In this document: positions 36,806 to 44,846 of the stretch, piece after piece
Layout: every line of letters begins with the position of its first letter
Numbering within the stretch: the stretch's first letter is position 1
Source: Erythrobacter colymbi
GTDB taxonomy: Bacteria > Pseudomonadota > Alphaproteobacteria > Sphingomonadales > Sphingomonadaceae
Assembly: GCF_002155685.1 (NCBI RefSeq)
Contig: NZ_MUYK01000011.1
Span: 1-64,000 of the forward strand
DNA: 64,000 bases
Direction of reading: 5' to 3'
Translations under genes and position numbers: made by a program
The notes under the pieces: generated by a model
Databases searched by the model: none
What the model was told of the DNA's origin: nothing
Seen by the model: only the letters and a program-made list of their open reading frames with translations

Positions 36806-37681
36806 ATGAGCACCCTCCGCCCTGCGTCCCCCACCCGTTTCTACCCCACCGGCGGGATCGACCTTGCCGTCCATGAATGGGCCTCGGACGGGAGCGGCGT
36901 GCCGCTCGTCTTCGCCCATGCGACGGGGTTCCATGGGCGCGTCTGGGGCGCGATCGTCGACGCCTTTCCCGCCCACCCCGCCTACGGGATCGACCTGCGC
37001 GGCCACGGCCTTTCGCGCGCCGCGCCGATCGACGACTGGCGGATCGTAGCCCGCGACGTGGCGGATTTCCTCGCGCAGGCGGGGCTCGAAGGCGTGGTCG
37101 GCATCGGCCATTCGATGGGAGCGCACACCCTGCTGCAAGTCGCCGCCGACAACCCCGGCCGCTTCGCCAGGCTGGTGCTGTTCGATCCCGTGATCCTCGC
37201 GCCCGAATTCTACGCGCCGGGCGACGCGCTCTACACCGCCGACAACCCGCACCCGGCAATCCGCCGCAAGCGCGATTTCGCCAGCGCCGAGGCGATGATC
37301 GAGCGCTTCGCGAGCCGCGATCCCTATGACCTGTTCGACCGCAGGGTGTTCGAGGATTACTGCCGCTACGGCCTCGTCCCCGCCGCCTCGGGAGAGGGCA
37401 TGGAGCTCGCCTGCGCACCCGAGGTCGAGGCCAGCGTCTACGCCTCGAGCCGCAGCAACGGCGCGATCCTCGAGGCGGCGAAGAGCGTCGACATTCCCGT
37501 GCTGGTGGTCCGCGCGCTGCACACCACGCTCAATGATTTCAAGAGCTCGCCGACCTGGCCGGAGCTGGCGCATGTCCTGCCGCAGGGCACCGACCTCTAC
37601 CGGCCGGACATGACGCATTTCCACCCGTTCCAGGACCCGGCGGATGCAGCGCGGATAATCGGGGAATTTATCGGGGCGTGA
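36806..37681 (+). CDS. Alpha/beta hydrolase
   Basis: A 291-residue cytoplasmic hydrolase. Landmarks are FAHATGFHGRVW (oxyanion loop), GIDLRGHGLS, the nucleophile Ser in GIGHSMGAHT, Asp in LFDPVILAP or later, and the His near DMTHFHPFQ. Substrate unknown. The start at 36806 (MSTLRPAS) follows GGGACAGGGCG. It converges on the fli operon; the parS site lies in the 41-bp gap between them. Confidence 0.85.
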   Translation: MSTLRPASPTRFYPTGGIDLAVHEWASDGSGVPLVFAHATGFHGRVWGAIVDAFPAHPAYGIDLRGHGLSRAAPIDDWRIVARDVADFLAQAGLEGVVGIGHSMGAHTLLQVAADNPGRFARLVLFDPVILAPEFYAPGDALYTADNPHPAIRRKRDFASAEAMIERFASRDPYDLFDRRVFEDYCRYGLVPAASGEGMELACAPEVEASVYASSRSNGAILEAAKSVDIPVLVVRALHTTLNDFKSSPTWPELAHVLPQGTDLYRPDMTHFHPFQDPADAARIIGEFIGA

Positions 37682-37695
37682 CGATGTTCCGCAAA

Positions 37696-37711
37696 TGTTT
37701 CACGTGAAACA
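37696..37711. other. parS: parS centromere site (ParB binding)
   Basis: TGTTTCACGTGAAACA is a perfect 16-bp palindrome and an exact match to the well-known bacterial parS consensus recognised by ParB. A further A/T pair extends the symmetry to 37695-37712. It lies between two convergent gene ends, where a site can persist without disturbing coding. parS sites usually cluster near the replication origin, so the window is probably on the origin-proximal part of the chromosome. ParA and ParB genes are not in this window. Confidence 0.93.
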
Positions 37712-37722
37712 TTCCGCCTTGG

Positions 37723-38091
37723 CTAGCCCGCCGCCTCCAGCACATCGCTGATATCCTTTCGGATTTCCGCCAGCGCCCGCGCGTCCGCCTGTAGGATTTG
37801 AGCCCCGATCTGGCCCGCCAGCCCGCCATAGAAAGTCTTGAGGCTAGCCCCCAGCGGATGCTCCGGCGCGACCGACTTGGCCAGCCACAGCATGATCGTC
37901 TGCGCGCGCAAAAGCGACTCGCGAGGGGGGGTCTGAACCCGCTCTAGCGCGATCAAGGCGTGGCCTAGCGCGGCCTCGCACTCCTCGAGGCAGATGCGAG
38001 TGAGGTCTGCGCCGCCCGATGCCTCGATCCGCGCTTCGAGCGCGACGCGGCGGTAGGCGGCGGCCGGATTGCGGGCGAGCATCTGCATCAC
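37723..38091 (-). CDS. fliS: Flagellar export chaperone FliS
   Basis: A 122-residue helical protein that keeps flagellin unpolymerised before export. The N-terminus (PAAAYRRVALEARIEA) resembles the Tyr-containing FliS start, and the length is normal. It is the last gene of the long fli operon, 9 nt after fliD. Its sequence is divergent; position and size carry much of the call. Confidence 0.8.
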   Translation of the reverse strand: MMQMLARNPAAAYRRVALEARIEASGGADLTRICLEECEAALGHALIALERVQTPPRESLLRAQTIMLWLAKSVAPEHPLGASLKTFYGGLAGQIGAQILQADARALAEIRKDISDVLEAAG

Positions 38092-38100
38092 GGCGTCCCC

Positions 38101-39543
38101 TTAGTTGTTGTTGCTGTTCGACCAGATGTCGACCTGCTGGCGCAGGAAGGCGAGGGTCGATTGCGAGGCAGAGACGCGCCGTTCGGAGGCGGTGAATTCG
38201 CGCGTCAACCGCAGCCGCAGCGCTTCCTGCTGCTCGGCGATCTTGGAAAGGCGCTTGTCGTTCGCCGCCTTCTGCGTCTCGTAGCGCTTCAGCGACCCGC
38301 CGAGCGAGGAGGGGTCGGTGGTCAGGCTGTTCTCGCGCGCGAAGCGGTCGAAGGTGGCGAAGACGCCGGTGGCGCCGGTGGTGAACATCGCCGCGACCGC
38401 ATCGGGCGCGGTGTCGAGCGCGCGGTTGAGGCGGGCGTTGTCGAGCTTGAAGGTGCCGTCACGGTTGAGCGCGAGGCCGAGATCGCCGAGCGTGCGCGGC
38501 TCACTGCCGGTCGCGTTCGGCATCACCACACGGCTCGCGAGGCCCGTGAGGTCGCGGCGCAGCTCGCGCGCGCCCGGATCGTTGCCGAGCTCGCCGCCGA
38601 CCGGCGCGGCCAGATCGTTGATCTGCCCGACGATGTCGTTGAGCGCCGAGACAAAGTCCTCCATCACGCTGGTGAAGGCGGCGGGATCGCTGCCGAAGCT
38701 GACCGTGGTCGGTGCGCCGGTGTTGGTGGCGGTGAGGGTGAGTCCGAAGCCGCCCGGCAGGCCGGTGACGCGGTTGGTGGGGCTGGTCATCGCCACCCCG
38801 TCGAGGCTGAAGGCGGCATCGCGCGCGGTCTGGCGCAAGGTGGCGTTGGTGCTGCCCGCGCTCCAGCCGAGATAGGTGAGATCGCCCGCCTCGTTGACCG
38901 CCGGATCGTTGACGCTCGCGGCCTCCAGCACGAAGCCACCCGCCGCCCCGTCCTTGCCCTTCATCACCAGCTGCGCGCCGTTGGTGCCGGTCGCGACATA
39001 GGCGCTGACCGCACCGCCGCTGGCCTGGGTGATCTTGGTCGCCAGCGTGGCGAGCGTGTCGGTATCGGTGACGGTGATCGGCACGGCGGCGCGCGCGCCA
39101 TCGGCGGTGAAGGTGCTGCCCGACACGGTGCCGAAGCGCAGCGTCAGCGTGCCCTCGCCCACCAGCGCGTCGCGGCTCGCCAGCGGCCGGCTGACGAGGG
39201 TCTGGCTCTGCGCGAGCGCGGTGACTTCGAGGCTGTAGCTGCCGCGCGGCGCCACCCCGGCAGGCACGGTGACCTTGGCGACGGCGGCGTTGGCGAGCTC
39301 GCCCTTGGGGGCAAGGTCGCCGGTGCGGATCCTGTCGCCCAGCGCGCCCGAAAGCGAGGTGAGCGCGCTGCGCAGCTGCGCGGCGGCCGAGACCTGTGCG
39401 GTCAGCGCGGTCTGGCGCGCGGTGATCTGGTCGCGCTGTGCGGCGAAGCTGGCGGCCGAGATGTCCTCGGCCAGCTTGATGAAATCAACGCCGCTGCCCG
39501 CGCCAAGCGCCGAGATGATCGAGGAGCCGGAGGTCGTGGTCAT
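38101..39543 (-). CDS. fliD: Flagellar cap protein FliD
   Basis: A 480-residue protein of the filament cap. The N-terminal coiled-coil region (SIISALGAGSGVDFIKLAEDI) and C-terminal FliD_C region (FDRFARENSLTTDPSSLGG, followed by a helix ending in a TLAFLRQQVDIW segment) are typical. A serine/threonine-rich central domain is exposed. The gene lies 30 nt after flhB and 9 nt before fliS. Confidence 0.92.
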   Translation of the reverse strand: MTTTSGSSIISALGAGSGVDFIKLAEDISAASFAAQRDQITARQTALTAQVSAAAQLRSALTSLSGALGDRIRTGDLAPKGELANAAVAKVTVPAGVAPRGSYSLEVTALAQSQTLVSRPLASRDALVGEGTLTLRFGTVSGSTFTADGARAAVPITVTDTDTLATLATKITQASGGAVSAYVATGTNGAQLVMKGKDGAAGGFVLEAASVNDPAVNEAGDLTYLGWSAGSTNATLRQTARDAAFSLDGVAMTSPTNRVTGLPGGFGLTLTATNTGAPTTVSFGSDPAAFTSVMEDFVSALNDIVGQINDLAAPVGGELGNDPGARELRRDLTGLASRVVMPNATGSEPRTLGDLGLALNRDGTFKLDNARLNRALDTAPDAVAAMFTTGATGVFATFDRFARENSLTTDPSSLGGSLKRYETQKAANDKRLSKIAEQQEALRLRLTREFTASERRVSASQSTLAFLRQQVDIWSNSNNN

Positions 39544-39573
39544 GAGCGTGAGGACGGGTGTCTGGCGCGAAGT

Positions 39574-40713
39574 TTAAGCATGATTTTCGGGCCTCCCGTC
39601 GCCATCGAACCGCAGGCCCTGCGGCACCTCCACCACCGGACGGCGCGGGCGCTGGCCGCGCTTCAGGGCGAGCACGAAGGCCACCAGCGAGGCGAGCGCG
39701 ATGTAGAGCTCCTCGCGCACCATCTGGTTCGGACGCGTGGTGAAATAGACCGCACGGGCGAGCTGCGGGTATTCGAGCACTGGCAGGCCCTCTTCCGCCG
39801 CGATCTCGCGCATGGCGAGCGCGGTCTCGCCCCGGCCTTTCGCCAGCAGCAGCGGCGCGGGCGCGCGGGCCGGATCATAGGTCAGCGCCACCGCGAAGTG
39901 CAGCGGGTTGACGATCACGAACTGCGCCTCCTTCATCGCCTTGGCGACGCCCCCGCGCGCGAGATCGCGCTGACGCTGGCGGCGGGCGGATTTCATTTCG
40001 GGCGAGCCTTCGGACTGCTTGTTCTCGTCGCGCACTTCCTGGAGGCTCATCTTCAGGCGCTTGTCACGCTGGAAGCGTTGCAGCGGGTAATCGATCGCGG
40101 CGATCACCACGAGGCCGATCAGCAGCGCACCGATCAGCGAGGAGAAGGCCTCGATCGAGCGCGCGACCTGCGCCTCGAACGGCAGGCTGCCAAGCGCGAG
40201 CAGCTCGCCCATCCGCCCCTTGGCCCAGACCCAGGCGATCCCGCCCAGCAGCGCGAGCTTGGCGAGGCCCTTGCCGAGCTCGATCAGGCCCTGCATCCCG
40301 AAGATGCGCTTGATGCCGGAGAGCGGGTTGATCCGGCGCGCCTTGAACCCGGCATTGCCCGCGATCCAGCGCCCGTCCTGCCCCAGCAGCAGCTGCGAGG
40401 CGGTGGCGGTGACGGCGACGATCGCGCCCAGTGCCAGCACCGGCGGCAGCGCGGCGAGCGCGGCATCGCCCAGCAACGCGCCGGGAGTAAACCCGTCAAG
40501 CGCGGCGCGGTCGAAGCGGAAGCCGGCACGCGCAGTCGCGGCCATGCCCTCGGTCAGCCACGATCCCAGCCCCCACAGCGCCAGCGCCCCTGCGCCCGCC
40601 GAGGCGGCGGTGGCCAGCTCGCGCGAGCGCAGGACGTCGCCGTTCTTGGCCGCATCCTCGCGGCGCTTCTGGGTCGGGGCGAAAGTCTTTTCGCCGGCGG
40701 TCTCCTCGGCCAT
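39574..40713 (-). CDS. flhB: Flagellar export gate protein FlhB
   Basis: A 379-residue inner-membrane protein with four helices and a cytoplasmic domain that switches export from rod/hook to filament substrates. The family start (EKTFAPTQKRREDAAKNGDVLRSREL, in parts TQKRREDAAKNGDV) is clear. The self-cleavage motif reads NPLH (in FVIVNPLHFAVAL) rather than the usual NPTH. The cleaving Asn-Pro pair and His are kept. The C-terminal tail (FDGDGRPENHA) is short. It directly follows fliR. Confidence 0.95.
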   Translation of the reverse strand: MAEETAGEKTFAPTQKRREDAAKNGDVLRSRELATAASAGAGALALWGLGSWLTEGMAATARAGFRFDRAALDGFTPGALLGDAALAALPPVLALGAIVAVTATASQLLLGQDGRWIAGNAGFKARRINPLSGIKRIFGMQGLIELGKGLAKLALLGGIAWVWAKGRMGELLALGSLPFEAQVARSIEAFSSLIGALLIGLVVIAAIDYPLQRFQRDKRLKMSLQEVRDENKQSEGSPEMKSARRQRQRDLARGGVAKAMKEAQFVIVNPLHFAVALTYDPARAPAPLLLAKGRGETALAMREIAAEEGLPVLEYPQLARAVYFTTRPNQMVREELYIALASLVAFVLALKRGQRPRRPVVEVPQGLRFDGDGRPENHA

Positions 40714-41505
40714 TTATGGCGCCTCCGGCTGGAGCAGGGCCTCGGTCTGTTCGAGCGCGGCGGTGATCGCGCCGCGCATCTGCCCGGTCATCATCGGCAG
40801 CGCGATGATCATGGCGGCGATCCCGGCGAGCACCCCTGCGGGCAGGCCGAGCGCGAAGAGGTTCAATGACGGCGCGGAGCGGGCGATGAGGCCCGTCACC
40901 ACCTGCACCAGCAGCAGCACCAGCACCACCGGCAGCGCAATCGCGGCGGCAGTGGCGAGGCCGTAGCCGAAGAACATCACCACGCTCTCGGCCCGCCACG
41001 CCCCGAAGGCGAACTGGCCTGCGGGCAGCAGGCGGTAGCTTTCGGTCAGCAGCTCGAACCACAAAAGGTGCGCGCCGGTGGCGTAGAACAGCAGGCTGAG
41101 GACGAGCCCGAAGAATGTGCCCAGCGCCCCCGATTGCGCGCCGCTCGCCGGATCGATCGAGGTGGCGATGGCAAGGCCCATCGTCCCGGCGATCTGCTCG
41201 GCGGCGACCAGCGGAATGGCGAAGGCGAGTTGCAGCACGAAGCCGAGCATCAGGCCCACCGCGACCTCGTGCAGCACCGCGATCACCGCGGCGATGCTCA
41301 TCATCGGCGGGGACGGCGCGATCGGCACCCAGCTCGCGACGAAGTATCCGAGCACGAGGGAGAGCAGGATGCGCAGCTGCACCGGCACCGCGTTACCGCC
41401 GATCATCGGCGCGGCCATCAGCGCGGCGCCGCAGCGGATCGACAGGAAGGCGATCAGCCACAGCTGCGCCTCGATGCTGCCGAAGCCGAAGTCGAGGACG
41501 TTCAT
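40714..41505 (-). CDS. fliR: Flagellar export gate protein FliR
   Basis: A 263-residue inner-membrane protein of the export gate with about six helices (for example LRILLSLVLGYFVASWV, FGLVLSLLFYATGAHLLW). It abuts flhB without a gap and follows fliQ by 4 nt. The family pattern IDPASGAQSGALGTFFG is present. It packs with FliP and FliQ to form the export pore. Confidence 0.94.
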   Translation of the reverse strand: MNVLDFGFGSIEAQLWLIAFLSIRCGAALMAAPMIGGNAVPVQLRILLSLVLGYFVASWVPIAPSPPMMSIAAVIAVLHEVAVGLMLGFVLQLAFAIPLVAAEQIAGTMGLAIATSIDPASGAQSGALGTFFGLVLSLLFYATGAHLLWFELLTESYRLLPAGQFAFGAWRAESVVMFFGYGLATAAAIALPVVLVLLLVQVVTGLIARSAPSLNLFALGLPAGVLAGIAAMIIALPMMTGQMRGAITAALEQTEALLQPEAP

Positions 41506-41509
41506 GGCG

Positions 41510-41785
41510 TCATGCGCTCAGATTGGCGACCTGCGCCATGAGGTCGCGGGTGAAATCGGCGAGCAGCCCCATCATCGCCGCGCCCAGCACCACGAACACC
41601 AGCGCGGTGATCGCGAGCTTGGGGATGAAGCTGAGGGTCTGCTCGTTCACCGAAGTCGCCGCCTGGATGATCCCGACGACGAGGCCGACGACCAGCGTCG
41701 CGATCAGCACCGGCCCTGCGATCAGCGCGGTGACCCACAGCGTCTGGTCGGCCAGTGCGAGGAGCTGCGTTTCCTCGCCCATCAA
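41510..41785 (-). CDS. fliQ: Flagellar export gate protein FliQ
   Basis: A 91-residue protein with two membrane helices ([37 protein letters not shown]). The region [17 protein letters not shown] is strongly conserved in FliQ/YscS proteins. The gene overlaps fliP by 4 nt. Four copies assemble around FliP/FliR in the export gate. Confidence 0.95.
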   Translation of the reverse strand: MMGEETQLLALADQTLWVTALIAGPVLIATLVVGLVVGIIQAATSVNEQTLSFIPKLAITALVFVVLGAAMMGLLADFTRDLMAQVANLSA

Positions 41786-42600
41786 CTGAAACTCATCGCA
41801 AGGCTGCCCATCAAGAGCGCCCAGCCATCGACCAGCACGAACAGCAGCAGCTTGAAGGGCAGGGATATGATCGTCGGCGAAAGCATCATCATGCCGAGGC
41901 TCATCAACACGCTCGCCACGACGAGGTCGATCACGAGGAAGGGCAGGAAGATCATGAAGCCGATCTGGAAGGCGGTCTCCAGCTCGGAGGTGACGAAGGC
42001 GGGGAGCAGGATCGAGAAGGGAACGTCCGCCCCGCTCTTGAAGGTGCCGCCGCCGGCGATGTCGGTGAACATCACGAGGTTCGATTCGCGGGTCTGGCGG
42101 ATCATGAAGGCGTGGAAGGATTCCCCCGCCTTGCCGATCGCCTCATCGGCCGAGAGCGTCCCGGCGGCATAGGGCGCGATCGCCTCGCTGTTCACGGTGT
42201 CGAGCGTCGGGACCATGACGAACAGCGACAGGAACAGCGCAAGACCCGCCAGCACCTGCCCCGGGGGCGAGCCTTGCAGGCCCAATGCCTGCCGCAGGAT
42301 CGAGAGCACCACCAGGATGCGCAGGAAGCTCGTCATCATCAGCACCAGCGCGGGCAGGATGGTGAGAAGGCCCATCACCACCAGCAGCTGGAGCGAGAGG
42401 CTCAGGGGGCTGTCATCGCCCGCCCCCTTGTCGCCCAGCGCGCGCTCGATCGCGGTGCCGACGCCCGCAGAGACCGGATCGGGTGCCGGGATCGCCGCGC
42501 CCGGCGCTGCCGCGTGGGCGAAGTCGGGCATCACGAAAAACATGGTTAACGCCGCAAGGCAGACGAGGGCCGCGCGGACAAGGGCAGAGCGGTGCATCAC
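41782..42600 (-). CDS. fliP: Flagellar export gate protein FliP
   Basis: A 272-residue protein with a cleavable signal peptide (about 1-31, PDFAHAA) and four membrane helices. FliP signatures are present: [21 protein letters not shown] (in parts [15 protein letters not shown]), [16 protein letters not shown] and [17 protein letters not shown]. It overlaps fliQ and fliO by 4 nt each. Confidence 0.95.
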   Translation of the reverse strand: MMHRSALVRAALVCLAALTMFFVMPDFAHAAAPGAAIPAPDPVSAGVGTAIERALGDKGAGDDSPLSLSLQLLVVMGLLTILPALVLMMTSFLRILVVLSILRQALGLQGSPPGQVLAGLALFLSLFVMVPTLDTVNSEAIAPYAAGTLSADEAIGKAGESFHAFMIRQTRESNLVMFTDIAGGGTFKSGADVPFSILLPAFVTSELETAFQIGFMIFLPFLVIDLVVASVLMSLGMMMLSPTIISLPFKLLLFVLVDGWALLMGSLAMSFS

Positions 42601-42902
42601 TCGGTCTCCGGGAGGACAGCGACGGTCGCGGCAGCGGCGGCGGGGGCTTCCCCGAGCCGCACCATCCCGTGCCGGGTGCAGCCCAGCAGGATCTCGCGGT
42701 CATGGAAGCGCACCACGGCGAGCTTCATGCCCGGTGCGATCAGGCTGGTCTCGACCAGCTGGAGCTGGCGGCGCGGCGCTCCGGCCCCGCCGGGCGTGCC
42801 GTGCAGGCGGGTCTGGAGCCAGCGGGTGAGCCACAGGCTCCCCCAGATCAGCCCCGCCAGCAGCGGCAGCAGCAGGGCCAGCCGCAGGAGATATTCGATC
42901 AT
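42597..42902 (-). CDS. fliO: Flagellar biosynthesis protein FliO
   Basis: A 101-residue protein with one N-terminal membrane helix ([17 protein letters not shown]) followed by a predicted beta-rich cytoplasmic domain ([29 protein letters not shown], quoted in parts: [15 protein letters not shown]). It helps stabilise FliP. The gene is 24 nt after fliN and overlaps fliP by 4 nt. Confidence 0.85.
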   Translation of the reverse strand: MIEYLLRLALLLPLLAGLIWGSLWLTRWLQTRLHGTPGGAGAPRRQLQLVETSLIAPGMKLAVVRFHDREILLGCTRHGMVRLGEAPAAAAATVAVLPETE

Positions 42903-42926
42903 GGTGCGACCCCTGCCCTTGCGCGC

Positions 42927-43250
42927 TTACTGCGCGTCGTCGGCGGCAACCGACGGCTCGGCGGCGGAACCCTCGCCCGAGGGGGGCACGTCCTGCCCGT
43001 CCTCGCCCACGAGGCTGACGATCCTGAGGGCAAAGCGCCCCTTCTCCGCCACCACCTCGCCGCGCGCGATCACGCGGCCATTGGCGGTGACATCGAGCAG
43101 CTCGTCGGTCAGCCGGTCGAGCGTCACGGTGCTCCCCTCGCCCAGCATCAGCACGTCGCGCAGCGGCATTTCGGTGCGGCCCAGCTCGACCGAGAGGCGC
43201 ACGGCGACATCGCCGAAGCGGGCAAAAGCGGCGGGTTGGTAAGCGGTCAT
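42927..43250 (-). CDS. fliN: Flagellar C-ring protein FliN
   Basis: A 107-residue protein with the SpoA/FliN fold: VAVRLSVELGRTEMPLRDVLML, then LDVTANGRVIARGEVV and FALRIVSLV. It forms the lower C-ring for switching and export loading. The acidic C-terminal tail is about 20 residues long. It overlaps fliM by 4 nt. Confidence 0.93.
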   Translation of the reverse strand: MTAYQPAAFARFGDVAVRLSVELGRTEMPLRDVLMLGEGSTVTLDRLTDELLDVTANGRVIARGEVVAEKGRFALRIVSLVGEDGQDVPPSGEGSAAEPSVAADDAQ

Positions 43251-44209
43251 GGTGCGACACCTTCAGGCTGAAAGGACGGGGCAGGCTGAGCGGATTGAGG
43301 GATACGGGTGAGGCGGATCGCCATGCGGTCCTCGGCGGTGCCGACCGCGCCGTGGCCGACCAGCGTCTCGCCGGCCATCAGCGGCACCTGCCGGCCCATC
43401 GCGAGCGGGATCGTATCGCCCGGCGCAAGGCTCTGGAGCCGCGCGAGCGAGAGGTCGAATTCGGCCAGCACCACGTGGAGCGGCAGCGGCATCGCGCCAA
43501 AGGGTGCAGCCAAGCCGGAGGCGGGGGTGCGCGGCCCGCGGGGGCGCGCACGCCGTCCGGTGCCGGGCAGCAGACGCGCCATCCGCTCGGCCGCCACGGC
43601 GAGCGCGGCGCGCCAGGTGCTGCCCTGCCGGTTGGCGATCTCGAGCACGAAGAACAGCGTCTCGCGATCGAGCGGAAAGGGCTTCAGCCGCGCCGCGCTT
43701 TCGCTGCGCACGATCACCTCGCCTGCCGAGGCGAGGCCTGCGGGCGGGGGCATGTCGCCGAAGCTCGCGGTGGTGATCGCGCCGGCGATCATCGTCGCGG
43801 TCTCCTCCACCAGCAGCGCGGCAGAGCGCGGCAGGGCCTCGGGGACGTGCCCCGTCACCCGCCCGTCTCCGCCGAAGCTGCGGTCGGTGAGCGCGATGGC
43901 GGTGGCGAAATCGAAGCTGAGGAGCGCGGTCTCGCCGCTCGCGCCGCAGCGGATCAGGCTGTTCGCGGCGAGCGGCCCGATCCTGCGCAGCGCGTCGGCG
44001 CCGGAAAGCTTCTCGGGCTCGGTAATGTTGACGTCGAGCCGGTCGCCCGACAGCAGGCCCGAGAGATCATCGGCCAGCAGTCGCGCGAGATCGCGCCGCC
44101 ACGCGGCCATCAGCGCGGCGGTTTCCTCGGGGCGCGGCCCGCGCGTCGTCAGCTCGGGGCAATGCACCGCGGCGGCGCGCGCGGGCGCGAAGTCGTGACC
44201 CATCCTCAT
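43247..44209 (-). CDS. fliM: Flagellar C-ring protein FliM, divergent N-terminus
   Basis: A 320-residue protein of the C-ring. The middle domain (about residues 30-200) and the C-terminal SpoA domain (LPLHVVLAEFDLSLARLQSLAPGD) support the call. The usual N-terminal CheY-binding motif (EIDALL-like) is missing: the first 28 residues read HDFAPARAAAVHCPELTTRG. The start overlaps the fliL stop, so no longer N-terminus is available. It may be less dependent on CheY (inference). Confidence 0.85.
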   Translation of the reverse strand: MRMGHDFAPARAAAVHCPELTTRGPRPEETAALMAAWRRDLARLLADDLSGLLSGDRLDVNITEPEKLSGADALRRIGPLAANSLIRCGASGETALLSFDFATAIALTDRSFGGDGRVTGHVPEALPRSAALLVEETATMIAGAITTASFGDMPPPAGLASAGEVIVRSESAARLKPFPLDRETLFFVLEIANRQGSTWRAALAVAAERMARLLPGTGRRARPRGPRTPASGLAAPFGAMPLPLHVVLAEFDLSLARLQSLAPGDTIPLAMGRQVPLMAGETLVGHGAVGTAEDRMAIRLTRIPQSAQPAPSFQPEGVAP

Positions 44210-44811
44210 TGGACCAGGAACCCCTTGAACACGACCGAATCGATCCCGCCGAAGCCTTCCTGTTCTTCCAGCACCTGGTTGACCGCCTTGGTCAGCCGCC
44301 CGGCGAGCTTCTTCTTGCCCTCGACGCTATAGGCCTCGGCTTCGGTGGTGGCGGCGAGCTGGGTGATGATCGCCGAACGGATCGCGAGCTCGTGGGTCTT
44401 GACCCATTGCAGCACGCGCCCGTCGCGGCGGGTGGAGACCGCCAGCTCGACCTGGATCAGCCCCGGCGAATCCGCGAGGTTCGAGGTGAAACTGTCGGCG
44501 AAGGAGTAATAGGCGGTACGATACTTGCTGCCGCCCTCGCCATAGACGGGCGCGGCGGCTTCCTTGTCCTTGCCCTCGCCCGCCGGGGCATAGGGATCTT
44601 CCTCGGTCTTGAGGACGAGCTTGGGCTGGTCGGCCTCGTGCTCGGCCTCGCCGCCGGTGCCGATCAGGCCCATCGCGAAGGCACCATAGGCCCCGCCCGC
44701 GCCGACGCCGAGCAGCAGCACCGCGCCGAGCGCGATCTTGATGATCCCGCCCTTGCCGGACTTGCCGCCGCCCTCGCCGGCGTTCTCGGACTTGTCCTTA
44801 CCCTTGGCCAT
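44206..44811 (-). CDS. fliL: Flagellar basal-body protein FliL
   Basis: A 201-residue single-span protein that strengthens stator function. It has a Lys-rich cytoplasmic N-terminus, a membrane helix at about 24-46 (IIKIALGAVLLLGVGAGG) and a periplasmic domain (YYSFADSFTSNLADSPGLIQVELAV, in parts FTSNLADSPGLIQVEL). ATGA overlap with fliM. A 35-nt gap separates it from fliK. Confidence 0.93.
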   Translation of the reverse strand: MAKGKDKSENAGEGGGKSGKGGIIKIALGAVLLLGVGAGGAYGAFAMGLIGTGGEAEHEADQPKLVLKTEEDPYAPAGEGKDKEAAAPVYGEGGSKYRTAYYSFADSFTSNLADSPGLIQVELAVSTRRDGRVLQWVKTHELAIRSAIITQLAATTEAEAYSVEGKKKLAGRLTKAVNQVLEEQEGFGGIDSVVFKGFLVQ

Positions 44812-44846
44812 GCCGTGTCAGCTCCCTGGTCTTCATGCGCATGCGA

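Noticed and set aside
38161..40869. A 902-codon open frame on the plus strand
   Set aside because: It is antisense to fliD and flhB, whose products have clear family motifs. Long antisense frames are expected in GC-rich DNA; its product is Arg/Gly/His-rich with no domain.
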